A stretch of 64,000 bases of DNA from Cyanoderma ruficeps (Eukaryota; Chordata; Aves; Passeriformes; Timaliidae), in the NCBI GenBank assembly GCA_008694505.1, contig VZDJ01000174.1:7086601-7150600 (forward strand), read 5' to 3'. Below, one piece after another: positions 55,115 through 64,000 of the stretch. Within the stretch, counting starts at the first letter, position 1. Each line of letters starts with the position of its first letter. Position numbers and translations under genes: made by a program. The notes beneath the pieces are model-generated. The model searched no databases, was not told where the DNA came from, and saw only the letters and a list, made by a program, of their open reading frames with translations.

Positions 55115-55120
55115 AATAAA
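55115..55120 (+). terminator. Poly(A) signal hexamer AATAAA
   Basis: A canonical AATAAA lies 210 nt after the stop of the candidate terminal exon at 54792-54905. AATAAA is frequent in AT-rich intron, so it is noted only because of that exon. Confidence 0.2.
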
Positions 55121-57880
55121 AAACCCTTGGCATGGAAGCCCCTGTATGAATACAGGCTCTAATTTGGAGAATTGCCATGGGTGATGGCGCTGCTTTTGCC
55201 TATATGGTTAGCTGGGATTCTTGATTCATCTTGTGCCTTCTTGCTCTGTTGGGTTTATGGAAGTTACATATCAGTGAAGCCATATGTTATGATCCCAGGC
55301 AGAGCTGTAAACCATTTCCTTTTTACTGCCTCTGAGAGCAGATCAATCTGTAGAGCAGCACTAGTGATGGGGAATTTTTTAAGGGTAATGGGAGAAAATA
55401 AGAAAAGAGAACTTGGCTGAGATACTATACTATTCCATCTTCCAAAGAATTAAATCCTTTCCTATTTATAAATTTTTAATTTCTCAGCAAGAAGAAAGAA
55501 GGTTTTCACCCTACTTTTCAGCTGGAAAAAAAGAAGTGACAGATTAAGAATTTAAGGTTCATTTTTAAAAAAGAGGAGAAGGTTGTGATGTAGTCAGCAG
55601 TCTGATACTAATGGATAGTGTGTTTGTTGCCAGAATTTGGAAGTTCAGTATAACCTTAGGGATCTAATCCATAACTCTTTTTTAGGTAATTAGTTCTTTG
55701 ACTTCGCATTGCCAAATCTCAGCATTCAGAATTATATGAGCTGGTAAAATATTGCAAGAGGCTAAGGGGACTTGAGATGTAATTTCCTTAAAAAAAAATC
55801 TTTTAGCTTTGAGTCAAAACATTTTCAAAATTTACTTTACAACCAGCAGGCCTATAAGCATCTATTTTATATTTTAGAGGAAAGGCATGTTTTTAAATAA
55901 CAACCTGACTCCAGCAGGTGGGACTTCAAAATTCAGCAGCACTAATCTTGCATGGCTTGCACAAATACCTGTGGGTTTACAACATGAGAGACTTCTTATG
56001 CAAGTAAGAATTGGCAAGTCCATCCAGGAAGGTTTTCAGTTTCGTCCCTTTGCATGCAAGAGCAGCTCCTTCAGTGCCCTATGGATATAGGCTTTGCACC
56101 CTTTTTTTCTTTGACAGCATTTAAAGGTCTGGCACATAGCCAGGTGCATGGCTAAATTGAATGGTGCTGTTCTATGCCAGCATGGCCTCAACAAAAATGG
56201 AGCTATTTTAGTTTTGTTAACTGAAGAGAAGTTGGACAAGGAGAAGAGGTGGGAGAGCACTGTACAAAAGTGCAGGAGACTCATACAAACCTCATTCTTT
56301 TTGCTTTGGCCTTCATGTATTTTATTAATGGCCACTACAGTTGTCTCTAAATTATTCCCCTGTAGATAGAATACATCTTTTCCCTCCAGTGAAGCAAATC
56401 ATTTCAGCTAAACCTTGCACAACATCTACCATTGCCCTTGTCAAACTTTACAGCATTTATTTCTAAACAAACCAGGATGAGCTGGATAATGCAGTCTGCC
56501 CTGTTCTCTGCCCCTAAAGTACAAAAGCCTTAGCTCTAGTATACATCTGGAATGCTGACATTGGCAGTAGTAGGAAGGCTGAAATTAGGATTAAATAGGT
56601 CTGAAACATTTCTTCCACTCTTAAATGTCTGTATAAGAGATGCCACTTTTTCAGGTTCCTCTGGTAAGGTTGATTCAAATTAACTACTAGCTATGGTGAC
56701 ACTAGAAGGATGTTTTAAAACTTTCAGGGAACCTGAAGCTGGGATGAAAAGAACCCTTTATACAAAGGTGCTTATTCTGATCATTAAAGACAATTCAGTT
56801 GTCTTTAACCTTTCTTCCTGGTGTGTATTTGGTCTCCCTGGCTCTGGCTATGCCTGGTTTCCAGGGATAGTCTCCAATTTGGTGGCAGTGTCTTTGAGTT
56901 CCTAATTACCATTGTTCAGCCACCAGCTGTTAGTGTTCAGATTTACTTATTGCTTTGGTTTGCTGCAGGAACCTCGTAGAGAGAACCACCCTTGCCTCTT
57001 GGCTGGTGTCTGCAAGCAGTGCTGGATTTTCAGCACTGGGGGTCTCAGTCCCTCCCAGATCTGGCCAACATCTTCCATGGAAGAGCAGGGTTCTGTTCTA
57101 GAGCTGGCTGAGCATGTCCTCATGCCCTGTTGTGGCTGCAGGGGGAAAAACGCTTCAGGTTTAGTTAAGGTTAGTTTACACCTACCAACCTACATCTCTT
57201 TCTTTCAAGACTTGAGGTCTTAAAACACATCACCTCCTGCAATTTAGTGGAAAAGGCAGAAAGAAGGATCAAATCCTAGAATAAGAAGTATGGGAAGGCT
57301 CTCCTTTCCAGGTATTTCATGGAGGTTCACGGCCTTTTTCAAAGAATGAATGTATAAAACGAGGTCCTTCCAGTTTACTAGAAATAGATGGATGTGAGAA
57401 CCGTGTTGAACCATGCTGTTATTGTTGCAGAATGTGGTGGATGCAAGGCATAGCACACCTGGCATTCATTTTGGTAATGAGTAATTTACCCAGGCAATCT
57501 TCTAATGAGTGTGGGACAGGTTTGTGGGCAGGTGAATGGCTTTAAAAAATGAGGGCGGTTACACTTTTTAGCTCTAAGCCTCGCCGCACCTGTGTAAGGT
57601 GCAAAAGGGAGGAGACGGTGATGGAAGATCATCGTTCTCTGGTGTTGGTGATTAAGGATGCCATTAATCTCGAAGTGAAGTGCAAAAAGTAAGCAAGAAA
57701 GAAGGTTTCGTCTCTTGTGCTTTCTTGCAGACCGCCCTGTAATTCCGGAGGCAGCTGCGCTCTCCGGGCAGGCGCTGTGGGAAGGGCTCTGTGCCGCCGG
57801 AGCCGGCAGGTTACCGCGCTGAGACACGCTGGGAACAGGCGGTTTCCCTCTTTGTCTCTGTAATCCATCAGGAGAGATCC

Positions 57881-57910
57881 GGGGGGGGGGGGCGGGCCGG
57901 GAAGCGGGGG
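57881..57910 (+). other. G-quadruplex-forming motif
   Basis: A run of 12 G (57881-57892) is followed by GGG (57894-57896), GGG (57899-57901) and GGGGG (57906-57910) with loops of 1, 2 and 4 bases. This meets the canonical four-run G-quadruplex pattern on the + strand. It lies about 500 bp upstream of the predicted start site in the island. The 12-G run may be length-variable or a sequencing weak point. Confidence 0.7.
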
Positions 57911-57982
57911 AACCCCCGGGGCTCCGGGCGCGCAGCCGCTCGGTGCAGTCACCGACAGCCGGAGGGACCGCGCGGCGGCGCC

Positions 57983-58092
57983 GGGCACGGCTGAGGCTGC
58001 TCGGGCACGGCTGAGGCGGCACGGGCTGAGGCTGCTCAGACACGGCTGAAGCTGCTCGGGCACAGCTGAGGTGGTACGGGCTGAGGCTGCTC
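57983..58092 (+). repeat. Higher-order minisatellite, two 55-bp units, in the CpG island
   Basis: The 55-bp unit occurs twice (57983-58037 and 58038-58092). Each unit is built of three related segments of 20, 20 and 15 bp with the core GGGCACGGCTGAGGCTGCTC. The two large units differ by a few substitutions such as CGG to CAG, and GAGG to GAAG. Confidence 0.85.
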
Positions 58093-58369
58093 TCCGCAGC
58101 TCTCCCCGCTCCCCCGGCCCTGCCCCGCTCCCCCGGCGCGCCGGGCGTGGCCCGCTCCGGCTGCGGCTGCCCGTCAGTGCCGCCCCCCGCACGGAGCCTC
58201 CCGGCGCCGGGGCAGCGGCGGCACAGCCATGTGAGAGGGACGCGGACCCGTCCCCTGCCGGAGCCGCGGCGGTGCCGGTCCTCCCGGCGGAGCGGGGCTT
58301 TTCCCTGGATGGGCTCAGTCCGTAGGGAGGCTGCGGAGGGGCTCTGGGGCGCCGAGGGTGCCGGTCCGG

Positions 58370-58377
58370 TACAAAAG
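58370..58377 (+). promoter_or_regulatory. TATA-like element TACAAAAG in the CpG island
   Basis: TACAAAAG is a degenerate TATA-box match embedded in GC-rich sequence, where such AT-rich octamers are scarce. It would direct a start near 58400, giving a leader of about 100 nt before the ATG at 58502 and bypassing the upstream ATGs at 58229 and 58309. CpG-island promoters are often TATA-less, so this could be coincidental. Confidence 0.3.
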
Positions 58378-58501
58378 GAGCGAGCTTCGCCGGGGGAGGA
58401 GGCTCCGGAGGCTGTCAGAGCAGCAGGCTGGGTCCGAGGAGGGGCTGCGGGCAGCCGGAGGTGTTCTGTGCTGGGGACAGCGGGACCGGCACCTCGCATA
58501 A

Positions 58502-58522
58502 ATGCCTGCGGAACTCAAACAG
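58502..58522 (+). CDS. ARVCF: Putative alternative first coding exon of ARVCF (MPAELKQ)
   Basis: At the 3' edge of the CpG island, ATG CCT GCG GAA CTC AAA CAG is followed at once by GTTAGTG, a plausible donor. The seven codons end in phase 0, matching the VLQ end of the upstream ARVCF exon, so either first exon could join the same downstream exon in frame. I recall a short human ARVCF form beginning almost identically (MPAELRQ), but this is memory and not checked. The product would lack the N-terminal coiled coil while keeping the armadillo domain. The Kozak context is weak (T at -3, C at +4). If it is not ARVCF it could be a short 5' exon of an unrelated transcript. Confidence 0.62.
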
Positions 58523-60616
58523 GTTAGTGCGAAACTTGTGTCCTTCCCCTCGGGCTCTGCGGCCGCGTGTGCGGAGGTCCTGGTGGCGTGGAGAAATCTG
58601 GCAGGCTGGAAGGGGTTGTTTACTTGTGTTTTCATTCGGAGCTGAGAACTAAGAGCAAAAGCTGAGCTGGTCTTTCTAGCAGAGCATTCGAGAGAGAATC
58701 TGCTTTTGTCTCTGTTGTGTTAACTGGTGAAACACCCAAAAAAGCAAGCCATTGTGTTCTTTGACCTTCTCGTCCTGCTCAATAAATCTAGGGAGCTCTT
58801 TGACATGAACAGCTAGAAATAGTGCTTTTAAAAGAGAAAGCTCTGCTATTGTGCTTTTGTTTAATGTTTGCTTTTCCCATACTGTGTTCCCTGGCTTTCT
58901 CTTTGATTTTTCTTGCTGGACATACCAGAGAAATAACGGTGGTTTTTCACTCTTAAATGTTATCGTAAACATAAAGTTCTTCTTGGCTGTCATTAGTAAT
59001 GGACTTACAACTCGGTGCAAAAATATTTCAAATATTGTTCTTTACTTTCAAGTGTCATTGAATATTCCAGGGCAAAGCTGTTGTAGACTAGATTTAAATA
59101 AATTGAGATCATGTAGACTCCTGTAATTCATAGGTGCTTTGCCTGGGTAACCTTCTCCTACCTTGTAAGCCTCAGGAAACCCGATAAATTCAGGTGGTGG
59201 CAGGATAGAGCTGCTTCTCCAACTAGGATGAGGTTGTGTCTTTTTCTTAATCCTCTTTTTTTTCTTCTCTGCCTTTATAATTTAAAACAGAGTTCTGTAA
59301 AATAAGAAAGTGCAACAACAATACATCACTGATAATACATCTCTGAATTTGTTTAGGCTCATTGCACTGGAATTGTTAGAGTTTCTCCGGCTTGGTTTAA
59401 TACACTGTGTTCCACTCACCCATCTCAGTAACAGAAGGCTGAATCATTTCATGATGCAAATAGGATGCTGATTCCCTTGAGGGGAAAGTAGCCCTTTCAG
59501 CTGGGCCCTCCAGTGAGCATTTCTTTGTCTGTAGGATTCCCTGGAATCACAGTCTTGCCTGCTGGAGGTGGCTGAATGCTGGTTTCTTTGGGAGCTTGTT
59601 TGTGTGTCATGCTACCTGTGGGCTTCTTAGGAAGGGATTTGATTTGTGTGTGGTGCTGTTCATATTGGCTGACCCACAGCTACTGAACCTGTCAAATTAT
59701 GTGCAATGGATTGTTGCATTTTAGATAGATAGATCTAGTTAGCAGCTGCAAGGGATTTTGGTTTTGCCTGGTTTTTTTTTTTAATACATAAAGGGAAAAA
59801 CTGGAGCAGGATGCTAACAGTAAAAAAAGGGGTGTATTTAATGTCTTTTGACCCATGCAGTACAGCTGCGTTCGTGTCTTCTGGGTTTCCTGTGTTGATA
59901 GCCAGAAAAGCTTGAGTGAGAGTGGAAGGTTGTAGCTAATCACTTTAGGTCATGCATTTCAGTTAGCTTGTAAATTCTTCTTCCATATCAAAACAAAAAA
60001 ATGTCATGGTTTTAATTTTCATACTGTCATAGCCGAGGATTAGACAGATATGCTATTTTGTCTTTTCTGTTGTAGTAATGGTTCTGGATTCATTCTGAGG
60101 TCTTTTTACAGAATAACTGTTAAATCTGGTAGCACAGCAGTTTATTAGAGAGGTCTTTGCTTAATAAAAGGTGGTAGTTTTAAGCCATGAGTTGTCAGGT
60201 AAATTTATTGTGCAGTTACAGGGCCTCTAGAAGGTAATTCTTTAGCTGTAATGATCACAATTAAGTAAAACTAAAACAAATGAATAAATGACTTTGAGTT
60301 GGATGGTAAGTCTATACAATCCATACAGATAAAGATGGGAGAGATACTGGAATGCCACATTAACTGAAGGCCTGTTGTATTTTGATAAAGACAGCTGTGA
60401 AATAGTAATTAAAAAGAATGAAGAATAACTTCTAATCATGCTTTTGCTGGGAGTAGTCATGCTTCCTGAAGTTCTGGGCCACAAAAGCAGCATTGTACCT
60501 GAGAGCACTGGTAGAGGAACCGAATGCTGAAAACCAGAAATGTGGCCATGAGTGTGGAGGGTGTGTGTCACCTTTTTGAGTCCTCCCTTGGCCGTTCTCC
60601 TTCCTGCTCATGAGCC

Positions 60617-60670
60617 ATGGAGGCTGTTGAAGTTTGTGCTCAGTATCTGCAGTCTGCAATGGCCTTGGAA
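60617..60670 (+). other. Candidate short first exon, MEAVEVCAQYLQSAMALE
   Basis: ATG at 60617 sits in an excellent Kozak context (GAGCCATGG). Eighteen codons later GAA is followed by GTAAGT, a consensus donor, again in phase 0. An in-frame TGA lies two codons upstream, so the frame genuinely begins here. Without splicing it would continue to a 50-residue ORF ending ALIWI. No CpG island or clear promoter precedes it and I do not recognise the peptide. Confidence 0.22.
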
Positions 60671-63600
60671 GTAAGTAAAGAGTTTATGAAACTGAGAAGG
60701 ATCTTGAAGTCTGGAACTGTTAAAATATATCTTCATGCAGTATCGCATACGGCTTTGATCTGGATCTGAAACCTAAAGTGCTGGCTTGCCTCAGGGCCAT
60801 GAAATTGTGAAGGGGAAAGGAGTCACTTAAAGTGACTTTTGCCAAAAGCTCTTCAGTTCTCTGTTATTCTTGCTTTGGAAAATACTTTATTAACATTCTG
60901 AATTTAGGCACTGACCTCAGTAAGGCTGTCCTTCCTCAGCACTTTGTTCCTGAAGCATTTTGCTAGAGGATAATACTGATGTGAGAGAATATGAAATTGT
61001 AGATCTGGCAAGATGAAAAAGCAGTTAATGCATTAGTGACGTCCCTGCTGTGAATCTGTACCAGTGATGGAAAGCTTGTGGAAGAAATGTTCATGGAGGT
61101 GCAGTATCATCATTTTCCAAACAGTTGGTCAAGTCATGTTAGAAAAACCAAATAAGAAGGGTGTATGAGGTTTGGCATGGATCTCTTTAGGGATTCACGC
61201 GTGTGTTGGCACTTATGACAGGCCTGAAACAGGTCTAATATGCTCTACTACCTTGGAGTGACGAGATGGATGTAGCAGTGTCCCATGTTGAGTCCTCCTT
61301 GCTCCCCCAAGCAGTCCCTTTGGCAGCAGTTGTGACCTCTGTAGCAGAGCTGGGCAAAGGGAATGTGTTTTGGGACTCACCGGGGTGTTGAACTGTGTGC
61401 AGGAGTAGCTGAGTGGAGGCACATGCTGGTGTGAGCTCTGCCACAGAGGCAGCAACTCTCTACAGAAGGGTGGATTTTGGAGCTCTTTGGGCAGCTACTG
61501 CCCAGTTCAGGTGTGGAAGGTCCGCTCAGACATGAGAATGTGCCTTTACCTCTCCCGGAGGGGCTTGCAGAGCTGAGTCCTTCAGCATAACGAGGAAGCC
61601 TTGGAGCTGCAGGAGGACACCTGTGTAAGATGTGGAAATGGAAGTGTTCTGTTTCTGAAAATGCCTCTGTAGGAGCTGTGTTCCTTGAAAAGTGCTGCTG
61701 AGGTGTGAAGGCCTGTAATGTCTATTTTGTGTGACTGCCTGTGTGAGTGCACAGCTTTGTAACAGCAGTGGACATACCAGGCAAAGCACTCCAGCAATTG
61801 CACTTCCCGAGGTTATTGCCTAACCACCTCTCCCGAAGGTCTGGACCTGTTGTACATGGAGCATCAGGCTGGCTGCAGTTTTTGCTGTAGTTACATTGCA
61901 GTTACTGAAAACAAAAACATAAAAATGTGTTTTGCTTGGATTTGAGGTTGTTTTTTTGTTGTTTGTTGTCATTGGGGTTGTTTTTTGTTGTTGTTTTTGT
62001 TTTTTGAATAAGTGTGTGCACTCAAGGTCTTTCCAAATGTAGAAATACCGAATTGTGGAAGATAAAATGGCAACTGTGACCATACCTGAGAGAAGAAGGA
62101 TGAACAGCACTTGCTTTCTTAGGGCAGCATCATATTTTGTATCTACAAGTGGGTGGGCAGAATCTTTTCTGTTCTATTAAGGGGTGGAACTCCATGAAGT
62201 GAGTGCTCCCTCTATACTGCAGTAATGTGAAAATCCGTAACTTTCGGTGGTGTTCTCTGCCTCTCTGATGAGTCAGACCCACACCTGCTTACAGCAGGGG
62301 ATTGAGATGTCAGAGTTTTCCCTTTTGTCCAATTCCTCACATCTATCCTTAGCATCACAACTCCTTAGTGTTTGAAAAAGAAAGTGTTTTAACTGAACTT
62401 GAAGAGTTTTTGAGCTTTGGAATTTCTGCCTCTAAAAGCTAAATCACTTGGCACAGCTCTGAACTTTTATTTTCAGTAAAACTTTCTCAGCAAGGCTGTT
62501 GAAATGTTCAGAGAGGTATTCTTGAAAGTCTGTAATGAAAGGAGAGTCAGGGCTTATTTTTATCCTGTAGAGACTGTATTGTGTGTGTTTATATATGTGT
62601 GTGGGGGAGTATAAAAATATATATGTGGAGATGAGAAGATGCTTTAATTCAAGTAGTATTACTGTGGATGTGTGTAGTGTAAGACTGATCAGAAGAGTCA
62701 TCTGGAATGTTCAGAAGTCCTTTCAAAGTACAAGCTTGTAATTGATTAAGGAACTGATGAAAGAGATGCAGCACAATTTGTTTATGGATGGTAGAGCCCT
62801 GAGATATAAACAGGTCCTCTGTGTGACCAGGATTATTCTGCTGTTTGAATTGTAAACTTCTGGAAATTATTTTAGTAAGTTTTGCATCTGAAGATATTTG
62901 CATCCCTCTCTTTTGATATGATTCTCAGGTGAATTTGCTGTTAAGGGCATAAAGGCTCTTTTGGTTCCTGGGCACTGCAGTGAGTGGGGCTTGCCTTGTT
63001 GGGTGATCTTCAACAAAAGCACAAACCAGTGTCTGCCAGAGTTATGCAGAGATGAGAGCTCCAAATTTGAATAAGATAAAGTCTCTTGTTTAAGGAGTTC
63101 AATGCAGGCCTTTGAAAGTATGTTAATTCCAAGTAGCTCTGGAGAAAGGATTGATAAAGAAACGGGTGTGAAAGGCTACATATGGGGCTTCACACAGTTC
63201 TGCATTGCAGTAATGTAAAACATATTGTTGTGAATGGACAAAATTACTTACAGAGCAAATTATGTGGGTGTTTAGATTTCTCCATCAGCACCTTTCTGAA
63301 TCCTTGTTAATCACTGATAAGCCAACATAACTCTTTATACTGAAATGGTATCTGGAAGTTCTTTTATGGCACCAGTGTCTCTTATATTGCCATAAATTCT
63401 ATTGGGAGACTGCTCTGGTCATCAGGTCATGCTGATGTTCTCCCATGTACATCATTATTTCCAGGCACCTTCCTGGTGTGACCTTCTTGCCTGACTGGGG
63501 CATCCAGAATGGCCATTCTTAAGTCATGGAAACTTGGGAATTCAGGGTGTGCATAATGCCTTGCTTTACATGTGCCTTGAAGCTCTCAGTGCTATGGTGA

Positions 63601-64000
63601 GGGCTTCAGAAGTGCTTTGCTTCCTTTATATGCTGTTCCAGATGAACCCACTGGCTGATTTGCAAATAGGAGGGAAACAAAGTTCTGGTTTCCTCCCCAG
63701 GAAGGGAGGCAGTGCACTGGGACAGTGGCAGGGGTGCCTCCTGATGCTTGTGGTTGGGTGAAGTTAACCACACTGTTTTCTGGATGAAATTTCAGTGGAT
63801 CAGTTGTGCAGAAAGCCTGTGCTTGCCTTCTAGCACTGCCAGGCAAGTCAGTAGTTCTTTTTTTAAATATTTGTCAGCTTTCTGAAATGTGCTGGTTATG
63901 GTGTTAATTCACTTCTGCAGGGTGATTGTGTCCCAGCAGTAAGAGCGTCAGAACCTGATGCTGCAGCTCCTGTCTCTGTTTTGCCAGTAATTTTTTTTTC

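Larger units (their letters stand above)
57780..58560. promoter_or_regulatory. ARVCF: CpG island, putative internal ARVCF promoter
   Basis: About 0.8 kb of GC- and CpG-dense sequence stands out sharply from the AT-rich intron on both sides. It contains G-rich and GGGCGG-like Sp1-type stretches, a 12-G run, a 55-bp duplicated repeat and, at its 3' end, a short ATG exon with a donor. A TATA-like TACAAAAG at 58370-58377 lies about 130 nt before that ATG and would place a start site near 58400. Vertebrate CpG islands of this kind usually mark promoters. Transcription toward + is favoured because the coding-like exon and donor lie on +. Divergent transcription is possible. Confidence 0.7.
45167..64000 (+). 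other. ARVCF: ARVCF intron after the coiled-coil exon (incomplete)
   Basis: The donor GTAACA at 45167 opens an intron whose acceptor is not in the window. No sequence encoding the next expected ARVCF segment (the acidic and Ser/Thr-rich region before the armadillo repeats) is visible up to 64000. Apart from the CpG island, candidate exons and repeats listed separately, the spans 45167-50350, 50400-54780, 54910-57770 and 58530-64000 are AT-rich. They carry short microsatellites and only short chance open frames. Confidence 0.7.

Noticed and set aside
57486..58499. 337-codon open frame on the minus strand across the CpG island
   Set aside because: It is Pro/Ala/Arg/Ser-rich with several parallel open frames on both strands, spans the minisatellite and has no recognisable domain. 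This is typical of stop-codon scarcity in GC-rich DNA.

Overview
This window looks like bird nuclear DNA. It is AT-rich, very gene-poor and full of microsatellites. It carries two recognisable 3' tails of CR1-type LINEs, one on each strand. The gene identified with confidence is ARVCF (armadillo-repeat catenin of the p120 family), on the + strand. Exon 44921-45166 encodes the 72-residue N-terminus, including the coiled coil, and ends in phase 0 at a clear GT donor. The ARVCF armadillo-repeat exons are not in the window, so the intron after this exon runs past position 64000 and is at least 18.8 kb long.

Layout. Positions 1-44920 look like the 5' flank and/or 5'-UTR introns of ARVCF. This stretch holds a GC-rich block with a 65-bp minisatellite (about 680-1460), two CR1 tails (about 9009 and 10718), a possible older dispersed repeat (about 12130), one candidate short exon (32379-32445), a (TA)29 tract (39188-39246) and an 18-bp AP-1 palindrome (41663-41680). 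The first identified coding exon is at 44921-45166. The following intron contains a textbook juxtaposed acceptor/donor (recursive splice site) at 50389, a candidate intronic terminal exon at 54792-54905, and a CpG island at about 57780-58560.

The CpG island ends in a small putative first exon, ATG at 58502 reading MPAELKQ, with a donor in the same phase as the upstream ARVCF exon. This suggests two ARVCF start points: a distal one giving the coiled-coil N-terminus, and an internal CpG-island promoter giving a form that lacks it. That is the most interesting feature here. The rest (58523-64000) reads as ordinary intron, with one short ORF at 60617 that has a good Kozak context and a donor.

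The other long open frames on both strands look like chance or GC-driven frames. I found no tRNA, rRNA, CRISPR array, bacterial gene or intact viral or transposase gene. All splice, promoter and isoform calls outside the 44921-45166 exon are inferences from sequence and need transcript evidence.
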